NCBI GenBank assembly: GCA_029378245.1
Contig: JARKIF010000020.1
Span: forward strand, 1,054,001-1,118,000
DNA from: Roridomyces roridus
Lineage: Eukaryota > Basidiomycota > Agaricomycetes > Agaricales > Mycenaceae
Direction: 5' to 3'
Length of the DNA: 64,000 bases
A program made the translations under genes and the position numbers. Below are positions 11,545 through 23,615 of this stretch, piece after piece. The first letter of the stretch is position 1. The number at the start of each line of letters is the position of its first letter. The notes beneath the pieces are model-generated. The model saw only the letters and a list, made by a program, of their open reading frames with translations, was not told where the DNA came from and ran no database searches.

Positions 11545-12779
11545 ATGTCCTCTTCAAAGAATCTCGCCGATCTCACTGGCTGCATCATCGACGACAGCAC
11601 CCTGCTTCTCGCCAAGCTCGTCGGTATCGGTGCATACGGCAAGCTGTATCGCGCGGTCGACGCCCAGTCGTGCCCTTCCTCCCGCCCCTCGTCATGGGCT
11701 TCTACTTCATCATCTTCCCTTCTCTCATCCACGTCTTCGGGCGCCACATCCTCGACGTTCAACTCGGTCTACGCCGTCAAGTGCCTCAAGAGTTCGGGGG
11801 ACAATATTCCGGTGCGCGATAGCGAGAGTACTTTACATCTCCGCGTATCCAGCCACCCCAACATCGTCACCTTGTATCGGCACTTCTCCGACACGCAGCA
11901 TAGATTCCTCGTCATGGACTTTCTCTCCTCCGGGGACATGCTCCAGGCGATCACCGCCGGCGTCTACCACAAGAACACGGCGCTCATTAAGCGCGTCTTC
12001 GCCAGCTTGGTCGACGCTGTCCGATTCTGTCATTCCCATGGTGTATATCATCGGGATATCAAGCCGAGTAATATCCTCGTTGACCACCAGGGCGGTAACC
12101 CCTGTCTCGCCGATTTTGGGATGGCCACTACGTCCCAAGTCACCGACGAGTTTGAGCGTGGGACTCGGGAGTTCATGTCGCCCGGTGCGTCGTCCTTCAT
12201 CCTTCATCACATTCGAGCTCCACTGACCTCTTTTCTTCAGAATCATTCGACATGCCCCTCAATAGGCGGTACCGTCCTGCTCTGAGCGACGCCTGGGCAC
12301 TCAGCATCACCCTCGTCAATCTCGTCACGACACTCCTCCCGTGGCGGTCTGCACGCATTATGTGCGACGACCACTTTTACACCTTCTCCTTCACTGCCGG
12401 ACACAAACGCCCTCAATTCCTCCACTCCATCCTCCCCATCTGACGCCCGCTCGCCGCCCTCCTTGCGCGCGCTTTCATTGTCGATTCCAACTCCCGCGTG
12501 TCCCTCCACCAACTAGCGCGGGAGGTGCAGGAGATGGAGGAGCTCTTTATCAGCAGCAAGGACGCGCGCAAGGCTAGCCCTCCCGTGCGCCAGATCGCGG
12601 AATGGTCCCTCGGCCGAGGAACTCCGAGTCGGCCAATTCGGAGGAGCACGCCGAACTACGCACGCTCGACCTCGCATCCCATCCGAACGTCCAATTCCCG
12701 TCGTTGCGTCGGGTAAATGTTGCGAGTGGGGGCATGTTGGTGCGGCTCGTCCGTCGTGTGCGTTTCTGGCGCAAGTAGC
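11545..12779 (+). pseudogene. Ser/Thr protein kinase with broken C-lobe
   Basis: Exons 11545-12184 and 12241 onward, 56-bp intron. Kinase landmarks are all present: glycine loop GIGAYGKLY, YAVKCL lysine, catalytic HRDIKPSN, DFG and the GTREFMSPE activation-segment end, the last restored by splicing. An Ala/Ser-rich insert separates the loop from the lysine. Translation stops at TGA 12441-12443, giving 280 aa and ending soon after helix F. The same frame continues beyond the stop with C-lobe-like sequence (RPLAALLARAFIVDSNSRVS), then shifts by one base near 12615 into a frame open to 12779. One nonsense change plus one frameshift suggests recent decay. A truncated but expressed protein cannot be excluded. 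Confidence 0.7.
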
Positions 12780-13025
12780 CTTGGTCGCGAACGCGGGCGG
12801 ACCTTATTCGAAAAGCACAACGCAAAAACCACGTATAATTGGGCGGAAAATATATATTGTATGTAGTTATGTAGGGTGACCCAATCAATTCGCAATTCCC
12901 TAATCGCATTGAATGCAGCCCTCCTCAGTCGCCTCTCAACACGACTAGATAAGCAGCGGACAAGGCACATTTGACATTCAAGAAGGTATGTTACAGCGGT
13001 CCTAGTAAGAGACAACGAAAGATAT

Positions 13026-15235
13026 TCAACACAAACTTCCAAACTCAGGAACCATCCAGTCCCAAAGCGGGGCGAAGAAGGAATCGGTTTCTGGATGTGA
13101 ATTCTCGGAGGGAGGGACTAGTGGCTCAATTAGATACACAAATTTAAACCGTCGAATCACATACCAGACTGTGCTGTATCCTCGCTTGGGACCATCTTGG
13201 GCATCAAACCTAGGCGTTCCACTTCATCAAAAGCCCCTCAGTCGAGAACCCGCGAGTCAAGACGAACCTCACCGTTGGCCCATGATATTTCCCACACCGG
13301 AGGAGTTTGAATTTCCGTGACGTATCCCTTCAACTCGTGGAACTTGCGTACTCGCTCGTACACTGTACCATCCCAAAATGCGCCGATGACTTCCATTCGC
13401 AGGTCGATAGTGGGGAACCCGCGAGCGGACGCATCCTCCGGGCGGAGACGTTCAACACCTGTTTCATCCACCGACCAGAAATACGGGCACTCCGGCCATA
13501 CAAATGAGCCAGTTGCCCCCGGAAAAAAGTGTTCTCTGGGACAAAGAAAGAGGTATCCATCCGGCGGGTCCTCAGTCGATACAGCAACATCAAAGTACAG
13601 ATGAATTTGATCCGTGAACCCTGAAAAATTGTTTGAGTCGGACTTTAAGCGCACGAGGGGGTTCGCACCGAAGTGTTCCTGGCTTCCGGTGATCTGTAGC
13701 TTCTCGAACAAGTTATTGGCATGCTCTATCCAGCTCAATCGATCGGTTTCGAGAGGAGCCCACATGCAACCGATTGAGTCTCCGCACACATCCATGGAAT
13801 GGAAGCTCGGGCAGATAAGCAAGATGAACGCGGGATTTAAGAATCAACTCACCGGGTCCAGCCATTGTCGCATATGTGCTTCTTTGCACCATTCCAACCA
13901 TCCCAACCATCCCAAACCTGGGCAGTGGGCAACCAGGCGATCTCGATGTAGTCTTCAAATCTCCGGCCATCCAATGGGCTGAATAAAACTGCTCCGAGGT
14001 GAATATCTGCCACTTTATCCGGGTCAACCCTTAGGATGCGGTGCTTGGCTAAAACGCGAGAGCAAAACTGATGAAAATCGTCCACCGATAAGCAGTCCAA
14101 AGCTCGGGCTTCCCAAGCCGGATCGTGCCAATCGATTCGGGCGTCTGTGTTGGATCTTGTCAAGGGAGACATCCAGGCAATAAACGGCTGCTGTATTTTC
14201 CGAGGTGCAAAATCAATGCACAGTCGACCTGTTGAACCACGAATCCAGAGGGTGTGGTCCTAAAGCCACATCAAAAACGGAGCGAAATTTCTCAGAGCTC
14301 AACACTCACTGGCCAAATGCCCGGGAGGTCGTCCTGAACATCCTGTAGTTATCGCGCAGTGAGAAACAGGACATCCACATCCAATCACGAGCCTTACGAA
14401 GAGATCTGTGCGCTAGAGAGTTCCATTTTAAGTTGTGGGATGCTTGGAGTGAAATGATATACACACCCAACACAGGTGCAAAAAGACCTCCGCAACGAAG
14501 GAAGGCCGGTGAACTTTGAGATATTCGTCGTATGGTAATAGATCTGTAGTCAATGCAAGTCAATTTCAGTGAGAGAGGCGATGGCGATGGAGGTGACCGT
14601 CTTGCGCAATGACTGCGTGCTTTCCCGCGAAGCTGGACAGCCCAAAGATTTGAAGTACGTTCGGATGCCTGATAGTATATTGAGTAATCCGAAGCAAAGG
14701 TCAGGGACTCACCAGATGTTGGCGTGCCACGAAATATATTTCAAACACTCCTGGGCCAAAAGCCTGATGAGAAAAGGGAAGTATCAAAGGGCGCACGTCA
14801 CCCACCTCCTCTGCCGTCGCACCCTCGTACAATATAACTGACTTGGAGCCGCTGCTCTGAACCTTGGCGGAGAACACACGGCCTATAACATGCTTGGCTC
14901 CACTGCGACAAACCGTCTTGCGATCTTGATCCATGCGAATCTCCCTTCTGAGGTCAATCTCCCATCGTGCGATTTTCTTGAAATCTATCGAGAGCGTCAA
15001 CAGGAATAGGCCCGCAAAGAGGCCACCAAACCATCGAGTTGAGTGGGCGCGGTGACGTGGACATGGCTGGTGAATATACCGCCCGAGACACGCAGATTCT
15101 GGGACTGTGGAAAAAAGGCGCCCGCGTATCTGGCGCCGTGGGGGTGAGTAGCGAGCTGCGAGATAGACCGTGAATCCCTTACCTGACGTTACTGCAATCG
15201 GCGTTCGACTCTGTTGCAAGCGTCTCGTGGTCCAT
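13026..15235 (-). CDS. expanded-family paralog B, intact, 534 aa
   Basis: Thirteen exons in phase: 15183-15235, 15032-15129, 14806-14984, 14713-14750, 14598-14668, 14467-14543, 14398-14412, 14310-14342, 13853-14259, 13669-13805, 13273-13620, 13165-13221 and 13026-13117. It includes a 15-nt exon. Blocks in order: YAGAFFPQSQN...SGG near residues 18-33, EIDLRREIRMDQD, RVFSAKVQ...SVILYEGATAEE, HPNVLQIFGLSSF, TLWIRGSTGRLCIDF, PPDGYLFLCPREHF, WPECPYFWSVD, and C-terminal WMVPEFGSLC. The same exon sizes recur in paralogs C and D, which validates the model. The N-terminal half has a faint kinase-like strand pattern, but no catalytic HRD or DFG is visible. The function is unknown; I recall the architecture from large unnamed Agaricomycete families. 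Confidence 0.8.
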
Positions 15236-15675
15236 TGAGGATGGTGGTAGAGAGAGAGGGAGGGAGGGAGAGAAGTAGATGCGGTGCTGTGCTGTGCAAG
15301 TGCTGTTGGTGAACAAGCGCGCGCGAACAGCAGGTCCATCCGAGGCGATGATACTCCCACCGGCACCGTAAAAATAACAAGGGGTCGCCGCTCTCGCGGC
15401 GTGGAATTCGAAAACATCAAGCATTGACGTGACGCCGATCGTCGGGAATCCTGAGAGCTTTACTTGTGAGTCGGTCGACTTGACTTGTTGTGGCGCGAGT
15501 CGGCCACAGATCAAGAGGCGACTTGAGGTGTGTCCGACGGGTTTCGACGAGATGTGTTGTTCTGACATGGTGGAATTGTGGTGGAACAAGACAACGAGGA
15601 CGGATCACAGAATGAACACCGCCACGGTCTAGACCTTTCCCGCTGCCACGACCTCGTCTTCTGACTCCTCCCCCA

Positions 15676-17061
15676 ATGCCATTCCTCCGACTCTCATCTT
15701 CACGCATCTCCAACTTCATCCCTCGGCATGTAACGGGCATTCATTCCCTCCCACCCGAGCTCCTCTGCGAGATCTTCCTCGAGCTCCCCGATCATGCTTT
15801 CTCCCTCCATTCGGACGGCCGAAGCGCCCCACCGGTACACGCCCTGTCTCACGTCTGCCGCGGCTGGCGTAGCGTAGCCCAAGAGCTCTGCCCCTCGCTC
15901 TGGACAGACATCCGGATCTTGCACTGTCGCGTTGGGCAGCCGGCCATGGTGGAGGCTTATCTCCGTCGCTCAGGTGGGCTATTGCTCGACATCGTGCTCG
16001 ACATCCATGATACCGTCGAGTACCTGGACGACCGCCCCTTTTGGCAGGTGCTACTCCGCGTATGGTCCGCCGCTGGTCGGTGGCGCAGTCTCCAGTTGCG
16101 CACTACGTTGGCAAATTTTGCCGCAATCAGGGAGAATCTCGGCGGAGCGAGTGTGGAGACGCCCCTCTTGGAATCTCTGGCGCTTTTCGCTGTCGGCAAT
16201 GAATATACATCTGCAATTGACGACCTGCTCTCTGGTGTGGCGACACAAGCTACTAGAGTTGGATGTGACCATGTACATATCCAGGGGATGCCGATGTTGA
16301 AGGCACTCATGCTACACGGCGTGAAGCTCGAAACAGATGTATCCCTTTTCGCACCTCGGCTTGAGACCCTCGACCTGTCCTTCGCCCCGCATGGATCGGC
16401 ATTTCTCACTTCACTGGCCGAACAATTCCATTCGGACGCGGAGGATTTGCCTCTTGTGCCCGGTATCCGTCACCTCACTCTTCGAGGATCCCACATCCCC
16501 GAGTCCACCGCACTCATATCGTACCTCTCTCATCTGACAGCCCTAACTCTGGGCAACGTCGACGGTATTGATGCCCCCTCGCTCTGTCGCAGCATCAACG
16601 CCTCCTTGCTGGAAGAATTATCTTTGGAGAAGGTCACCAACGCCTTCTGGCTCGCTTTCTCAAGCGTACAGATGACCTTCCCAGTCCTCCACACCCTCAC
16701 ACTCTCTTCAAATTCCATCGCCGGCCACTTCCTCCCCGGTCCAAACGGCGTCGAATTCCCCGCGCTGACGCGTCTCCGTCTCAGCGATTTCGCCTCTTGC
16801 TCTAACCTTATCACCGAGCTGGGTGTCTCGGCGCTCGAGTCTGCGGCTTTCATCCCGTGGCGCACGCTCACCGATCTCACTGTCACCGGAGACCCTGACT
16901 ACCGTGCGTTGCGTACGCTCGTGGATGCGCGGAGCGCCATGGGCGTTCCCATTCGGAGCCTTACAGTTGACTCTCCCCTGTTCATCGATGCCAGTGCCTT
17001 GAATTGGCTAAAGAGGAACGTCGAGGAGTTTACGCGGGTGGTTCCCAATCCGAGGCGCTAA
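15676..17061 (+). CDS. F-box/LRR-type protein, 461 aa
   Basis: A single open exon from ATG 15676. Residues ~22-75 form an F-box: SLPPELLCEIFLELPDH, then HALSHVCRGWRSVAQELCPSLWTDI. The remainder has irregular leucine-rich repeats (for example LETLDLSF, IRHLTLRGS, LTALTLGNV, LEELSLEKV, LHTLTLSSN). F-box proteins bind Skp1 and recruit substrates to SCF ubiquitin ligases, and the LRR half would choose the substrate. The gene is complete and unlike its neighbours in having no intron. The coding sequence ends 123 bp before a transposable element begins. Confidence 0.85.
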   Translation: MPFLRLSSSRISNFIPRHVTGIHSLPPELLCEIFLELPDHAFSLHSDGRSAPPVHALSHVCRGWRSVAQELCPSLWTDIRILHCRVGQPAMVEAYLRRSGGLLLDIVLDIHDTVEYLDDRPFWQVLLRVWSAAGRWRSLQLRTTLANFAAIRENLGGASVETPLLESLALFAVGNEYTSAIDDLLSGVATQATRVGCDHVHIQGMPMLKALMLHGVKLETDVSLFAPRLETLDLSFAPHGSAFLTSLAEQFHSDAEDLPLVPGIRHLTLRGSHIPESTALISYLSHLTALTLGNVDGIDAPSLCRSINASLLEELSLEKVTNAFWLAFSSVQMTFPVLHTLTLSSNSIAGHFLPGPNGVEFPALTRLRLSDFASCSNLITELGVSALESAAFIPWRTLTDLTVTGDPDYRALRTLVDARSAMGVPIRSLTVDSPLFIDASALNWLKRNVEEFTRVVPNPRR

Positions 17062-17175
17062 ATTTTGATCTCTCATTTCTGGTTCTTGCCCTGCTCCGGC
17101 CCCAATCGTTTGCTCACTTCTCCTTTGATCCTTGCTTCTTTCTTACTCTGTCAGTCGCTATCTTGCTATATCCTG

Positions 17176-17184
17176 TATCAGATC
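17176..17184. repeat. 9-bp target duplication, left
   Basis: TATCAGATC, repeated exactly at 19025-19033 on the other side of the element. Confidence 0.85.
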
Positions 17185-19024
17185 GGGCCTACAGAAACTA
17201 CCGCACTGCTGCCGCAGCGGTAGTTGCGGTAGTGGTGCGGCACGCAGCTGCGGTGGCTAAATTCACAGCAAGGTGTTTTATGTGGTCGAAGACTTCCCTG
17301 AGCATGTTGAATTGTCGTACGTTCAGCCATTGTATCTCGTGTCGCGAAGAATCCGTAATTGAGCCTGTTTCATCCGATTTTGAACTTGATTTATAGCCTA
17401 GTTGGAGCCTTCCCTCTCCATGAGTGACCTATCAAGATAAAGGTATTGTATCTGGAGTCCCAGAACCCCAAATCGAACATAAATCATCAAAATTTTCAAC
17501 TATACTTGCATACTGAAATCGGTCCAGTGCGGCACCTTGCGGTCAGCTGCGGCAAAGTACCACTTACAGTGCGGCAGCTGAACAAAAAAGTCGCGGCAAC
17601 TTTTTGGAAGCTGCGGCAAAGGGGTAACTGCCGCACCGCAGTGCGGTACCTAAGCGGCGTGACGCTGCGGCAGTGTGACACGAGAAGCGGCAGTTGTGAA
17701 ACTGCCGCTTCTCTCCCAAATTTTATTTTTTTCGAGGCAAACACACCTTTAGATGGCTGATTTATCCTCATGCAACCCACGAGTGTCCGTTTCGAAATAC
17801 GATTGTTCAAACCCGAGATACATCAATTCCAAGTAACCAAGTCCCAACGGCGCGGCAGCGCCTCCGAGTCTGTTGGGGCCTCAGGAGACCCACCAATCGA
17901 TTTTCGAGCTTATTCCACTGAATTCTGTGTTCACAGCAGCGCGGATTGCGCCATGGAATGAGCAAGGTAAGAGCCTTAACTCGCGCACGAAGCAAACGAA
18001 GACCTACTCACGGAGTTCAGATTGGCGATGCTCGAATGGTCTGTCAAGTATTCCAGGGTCACTTGAGAGGAACATTTATATCACGGAACGAACCCAACCA
18101 GCGTCCCGCCAGATGTCGGGTGAAACGAACGCCGCACAACAAGTTAGCTCCGCATCTCAGCGCGTGTCGAATGCAACCTATTCCAGATCCCCAGTGTCGG
18201 ATTTTGGGGGTTGTTACACTCCATTCCATGTTCACAGTAGCACTTGCGCCGTCCATTCAAGCACTGCAACTTCAAACACGCATGGTGCGGCAGCAGCCAA
18301 GCGGCAATCCCGGGTTCTGCGACGGTTCCGTTTGCCTCCAGAAATTTCAACTCCGGGATAGTGTGTAGCTGAGCGTGGTATGGGAAAGGTCAGAGCCTTG
18401 AGTACCGTGAAGAAGCTGAGAATGGTGTGGGTCGACAGCTGGAAGGCCACCAGAAAGCAAAGGGGTGTATCGGACTTTGGGACGAACGTCCGGAGAGAGC
18501 AGTCATTGCGTCGCACTACCATCCAATGCTGGGAAATCATGAATAAAACGATCTCTCCTTCCAGCAGCAAAGGGAGGCTCGGAGTTGATCCACAGAATTG
18601 AACCAAATGCAACTCCGGAGTTTGTAGTCGAAAGTTGGAAACCTGGTGCCAGGCGCTAGTCTCGGACGTAAAGTCACTCACCAGACATCTCTTGGCTTCT
18701 TTGGAACTCAATCGGGTGACTTTCGTGGATTGAAACAGGTCCTGTTTCGTAGTACCCAGCTGTGCACATGTTGACTAAAATTGATTTAACTCACGATAGA
18801 CTTACTCTTCTGAAAAACGGATACCACAGAGAGGGTCCTCGGATAGCAGGCTACACATTTGGCCATTTATCTCACTTTTAGTTTGGTACTACCTTTATGC
18901 AAACTGCCGCAGCTGCAACCAAAAGCGTGACACTGCGGTAGTGTGACATCAGTGCGGCACCACGCGGTCCAGTGCGGTAGCTGCTGCGGCAACAGTGCGG
19001 CAGTGCGGCAGTTTCTGTAAGCCC
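17185..19024. mobile_element. Mutator-like TIR element, copy 1 (1840 bp)
   Basis: Ends GGGCCTACAGAAACT... and ...AGTTTCTGTAAGCCC form terminal inverted repeats, and the 9-bp TATCAGATC duplication flanks them. A 9-bp TSD is typical of Mutator-like elements. The ends and an internal block (17520-17715) are crowded with TGCGGCA/TGCCGCA motifs. A 13-bp-stem hairpin sits at 17683-17712. No transposase is visible, so the element is non-autonomous. The minus strand 18232-18711 holds an open frame shared with copy 2 at 36990-39084, looking like a spliced host-gene fragment (HWMVVRRN; AAWLLPHHACLKLQ; CNNPQNPTLGIW). Gene capture is inference. Confidence 0.8.
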
Positions 19025-19033
19025 TATCAGATC
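19025..19033. repeat. 9-bp target duplication, right
   Basis: Second copy of TATCAGATC. Confidence 0.85.
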
Positions 19034-19393
19034 TGTGTTCCGAAATCTCCAGAATGTAACTCCTGTCCACAGCTTGCTGGGTCTCCCAGATGTGTCTCGA
19101 AGCTTGCAGCTCTGGAAGAGCGGTATCATTCAATCCTGCTGTGGCGCGTCCTTCATACACCAATCTCAAACTCCGACACTCGACTTCGCTGCGTGACCTG
19201 GTCCTCGCATCCCACCGCAAGTTTCATCTCCCGCCTCCGCGTCGGCGAAACGGGAAAATCCAATTGCAATTCAATACATGAGGCTCGCCGTGAATCAAAT
19301 TTGGCGGCCTCTCCTTAACTCGACCGTCTTCAGTCGCATTCCCCGACACAGTCAGACAACATCATCAGCAACGGAGGAGGGAAAATTATTAGA
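19034..19393. other. no gene recognised
   Basis: Unique-looking sequence between two transposable elements, with no supported reading frame. Confidence 0.4.
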
Positions 19394-20165
19394 TGGGTTG
19401 TGCAAAAGCCGCGCGGCTTTTGATGGCATTAGGGGAGGTCAGAGTGGAGGGAACGCGACCGAAACAACGAAGAAACTGACTTCGAAACTATTTCGAAAGT
19501 GAGGCAGTTTCGTTCGAGTTTCGAAGTGGCGAGTTTCGAAATTTTGTGTAGTTCCTCCTCCGGAGGAGGAACTCACATCGAAACTCGGTCGAAACTGGAT
19601 CGAAACTCGGTTAATTGCCGAGAATCGACCAAAATCGAATCTGATAGTTTCGCACCAGTTTCGATTCGCGAAGAGGGCGGTCAAAGATGACCTTCGATTC
19701 TCGGTCGAAATTCGATGCAGTTTCGAAGTGAGTTTCGACCTAGTTTCGCTCGAGTTGTGTCCACTCTGACCTCCCCTATTGTGCAAAGCCGCGTGTGGCT
19801 TTGTGTCAGTGGTTATTTCTCATGTACACGGCCTCCGATGCCGCACGCCATGCCGAGAGAGTGCCGAGCACGGCCTGTCTTCGTCCACGGCGAGTGTGGA
19901 GCCCATGTGAAGCAAGACTTGATGAATTGCGCTTGGACGCCATGCTGAGGTCATGGTGGAGCTCTTTCCATTGTCGTGAGAAGTGCTTCCTGTGGGCGGT
20001 CTCATTTGATCCGGCACTCGGCAACATGGATAATCACTCGCGGGATGAGATAATTTGATCCGATGTACACCAGTCCATCGGCAGTCACATTTCTTGTGCG
20101 GCTTTGCACAATGCCAAAAAGCCGCACAGAGCCGCATGCGGCTCATGCGGCTTTTGCACAACCCA
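19394..20165. mobile_element. TIR element with GGGTTGTGCAAAAGCCGC ends
   Basis: Both ends carry TGGGTTGTGCAAAAGCCGC in inverted orientation, and the subterminal regions repeat short GCCGC/GCGGC words. No clear target duplication is seen and there is no coding capacity. A second element (19431-19777) is inserted inside its left part. Confidence 0.65.
19431..19777. mobile_element. GTTTCG-repeat MITE (347 bp)
   Basis: Perfect terminal inverted repeats AGGGGAGGTCAGAGTGGA flanked by ATT on both sides (a 2-bp TA reading is also possible). It contains about 13 copies of GTTTCG or its complement, and a 22-bp perfect palindrome at 19551-19572 (GTTCCTCCTCC and its inverse). It is nested within the TIR element 19394-20165. 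Confidence 0.8.
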
Positions 20166-21315
20166 CCTATTTTATATTTCAAGACGGATTAAATTATGAA
20201 CACAGCTCATACAAGTCGCACAGGTCTCGGTAGTAAAAACGAAAGCCATTCTACTCAACACAAGCTCCCGAACTCCGGAATTGCCCAGTTCCCCAGGGAA
20301 TCAAACGCGGATTCTGTCGCGGTACTTGATTTCCCGGATGGAGCTACCGCTATGAATGTTCTCGCAATCAGCTACACGCGTTGTACTCACTCAAGCAAAG
20401 CACATACCAGCGCTAGCCTTCTTGTGGGCAATTTCCTCCAGGCACACAGATGAAGCCGTTATATCTCCGGGTGCAACTGCCTTGGTAAGCAAACCCGCAC
20501 GTTCCACTTCATCGAGCACCCGTCAGTGAGGAGCCCGGGCACGCGAGGTTCAGGACGAAGCTCACCATTGTCCCACAAAATTTCCGAAGCGGTCAGATCT
20601 TGACTTTCCGTGTCGACTCCCTTGAACTCGTAAAACTTCCTCGCACCCTCGTATACCGTGTCATCCCAAGATTCGCCGATGAGTTCCGTTTGCAGCTGGA
20701 TAGCAGGAAACCCTCGTGCGGACGCGTCCTCTGAGCTGAGACGCTCGAGCCCGGTTGGATCCGTTGACCAGAAGTAAGGGTACTCCGGCCAGACGAACGA
20801 GCCCGGTGCGGTTTGCAGGTGCTCTGTGGGACAAAGAAACAGGTATCCATCTGGCGGATCTTGAGTCCCAGACGAAAGAACAGTGACGGTAAGGATGATT
20901 TGGTATATGAGCACTATACGGTTGCTATGTCAGTGGGAATGCAGGCAGAGGAAGCGAGTCCCACCGAGCTTATCTTTGCCCGATGTGATTTGTAGCGTCT
21001 TCAACAGAGTATTGGCGTGACAATGCGAAGAGATTTGATTCGATTCGAGCGCCCAAAATTTGATCTCTGCTCCATACACATCCCTGGAATGGAAGCTTGG
21101 ACGGGTGAGGATATTCAAAGTCGTGCCCACCGAATCCAACCACTGTCACATGCGTGTCGTTTTGCGTTATTGCAAGCATCCCAGCCGCATAGAGACTCAT
21201 CCGAGGGCAACCAGGCAATCTCGGTATAGTCTTCGAATCTGCTGCTCTCCAGTCGGCTGAATATCAGTGTTCCCAAGCGAATACCTAGTTTATCGTGGTC
21301 GACTGTCAAGATCCT

Positions 21316-21322
21316 GTGTTGG
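21316..21322. repeat. 7-bp target duplication, left
   Basis: GTGTTGG, repeated at 23616-23622. Removing the element and one copy restores the exon of paralog C. Confidence 0.85.
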
Positions 21323-21635
21323 TACGAAGCGCGGTTGGTTCGTGGATGAAATTAAAATCAAAACAGCAATCACGCGTTCGATTCTCGTAAGTGCCACCCT
21401 TTTATGGGTTTTATTACATTCCTTCCTGCATCCATGACCCTTGGGAGCCAGATCTCCGCCTAATGGATTGGGTATCTGCTGAATATTGGGTCCAAAAAGC
21501 CGCTCCCAGCAGATATTGACAGGGAACCAGGCTATCAAACAGTGGGTCTGTCATTAAGTATCTCCAGCTTAGTCTAGATGTTAACGTGCTTGTTCCTTTC
21601 TATTCCGCTTTTGCCTTGAATTGATTCTAATTTTT
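21323..21635 (+). repeat. left terminal inverted repeat
   Basis: Pairs with 23304-23615; similarity stops just after GAATTGATTCTA. Confidence 0.85.
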
Positions 21636-23303
21636 GTGCGTCCCTTATTTAATTCTTGTGAGGCACGAGCGGAGGTTCCGCAGAAGACGAGTCAGTCAGC
21701 AAGCTAGGGCCTTCCCATTGTCGTCTGAAATTGTATTGTTTTCAACCTGTTTTGTACTGACGCCGGTACCGTCAACGGTGATCATGATCGGTGTCTGATT
21801 CCGACCAGCTTCAACTGTTCTCTGCTCATGCTATCCTTTCGATGTTTTAACCGGCCTGCTTTCTCCATGGAGCCACCTACGTACCAAGAATAAAAGGACA
21901 CAGAACCTGCGCCTTGAACCGCATACAAATGCAAAGGACTGGGCTCAAACTCGGCTTGCTTTCAAATTCAAGTTCAGCGGCCCTTCGCGCTGCTGCCCAC
22001 GCTGCCAGCCTGGGCGGCCCTGACACTGAAGAAATCTGAGCTCCCCAAGTACTGTCCTCCACCGAATCCAAACCCCGGCAGCCAAGGCCTTGTGCGCCTT
22101 CTTGAATGTTCGAGAGCAAACAACAGTCTTTCAGTCTTGATCCGCCGCGTTGGTTGACGAGGAGGCAACCGTGACCCGCGGCAACTCAAACTTCAAATGA
22201 ACCTATAAGCCAGGAGAGCTCATTCAAGTCCTCCTCTCCAGTATTCTCGAGGGCCCTCATGGGCCATTTCCCCCTCAATGATTAGCTTTGTCCGACGGTA
22301 GTCTCCAAGCATGCCATTGCCTCTCTACTAGGTGATCTGAACGACTGTGTTCATAGTCATGCTACTACAGGGCCCGAGCCCGTATCGAGCCTACCCGTTC
22401 CAACTTCCCGGCTCTTGATACTACCACTGCTCGTGGTCGTTCGACCACTCTCGACTTGTATATCCAATCGGGTATGTACCTTTCTTTTAACACATCAGCT
22501 CTGATTTTGGAGCTAACTCAGCCAAGATAATTTCTTACCTCGATGGGACCGCTTTGCTGGCTGGGGCAGCCTAGACTCTTGAGCATGACCTTGACACGCG
22601 CATTCAACAACCCCTCTGCGGCAACCCCAAAATCACATTGTTACTGTGAATCAATCCAGACTCGGATCCCAGAGAGTGTGCAAGTGCCCCTTGAGTTCCC
22701 CGTGTTTCAATCTCGCCGATAAGTTATAACATCCAAGGTCTCTATCTTCATTTCCTTCAATGAGACTCCATTCACTCTGAATTTAGACCAGGACACTGGT
22801 GTCGATGGTCTTCCAACCAAGGAAAATCAATGAATGAACACCCACCACAGCCTTTAAATTATCCGGACAACTTTCGGACACTTACCTCCAAGATTCAAAG
22901 CAGTAAACCAAGACACATCAGCCAGGGACTGCAGGGTAGACCGCCAGCATACCTCAAACCAGTATCCACACGCGGCAACTTTTATCTAGGCTCAGGATCT
23001 GGGCCAGGATCAGCGGGGAGGCCCGGTGGAGCAGCATGGTGCGGCTGGAGGCTCCTGCAGCCTCCTGGTTACGAAAGGAATGGTTGGAGCAGGGGATCCT
23101 TCCAAGCGGGGCGGCAGTCATAAGTATGGACTGAGTCCCAGGAACCAACCGGAAATCCGGATATCAATTTACACCGTGTCTAGAATTCACAGGCGGCTGG
23201 ATAAATGTGCCTGCACTGAGAATTACCGTACTCGTTGAATCCTGGACGAGCGCCGGGCTCAATGTTAACTGGAACACGAAGAAAGGATGGCAGAAACTTA
23301 CTA

Positions 23304-23615
23304 AAAAGTAGAATCAATTCAAGGCAAAAGCGGAATAGAAAGGAACAAGCACGTTAACATCTAGACTAAGCTGGAGATACTTAGTGACAGACCCACTGTT
23401 CCATAGCCTGGTTCCCTGTCAATATCTGCTGGGAGCGGCTTTTTGGACCCAATATTCAGCAGATACCCAATCCATTAGGCGGAGATCTGGCTCCCAAGGG
23501 TCATGGATGCAGGAAGGAATGTAATAAAACCCATAAAAGGGTGGCACTTACAAGAATCGAACGCGTGATTGCTGTTTTGATTTTAATTTCATCCACGAAC
23601 CAACCGCGCTTCGTA
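23304..23615 (-). repeat. right terminal inverted repeat
   Basis: Inverse of 21323-21635. Confidence 0.85.

Larger units (their letters stand above)
21323..23615. mobile_element. non-autonomous long-TIR element (2293 bp)
   Basis: Begins TACGAAGCGCGGTTGG and ends with its reverse complement. The inverted repeats run about 312 bp (21323-21635 and 23304-23615) with few mismatches. The target duplication is GTGTTGG. No transposase-like frame occurs in the ~1.67-kb centre; frames there are short and without motifs. TSD length and long TIRs do not settle the superfamily. Confidence 0.85.
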
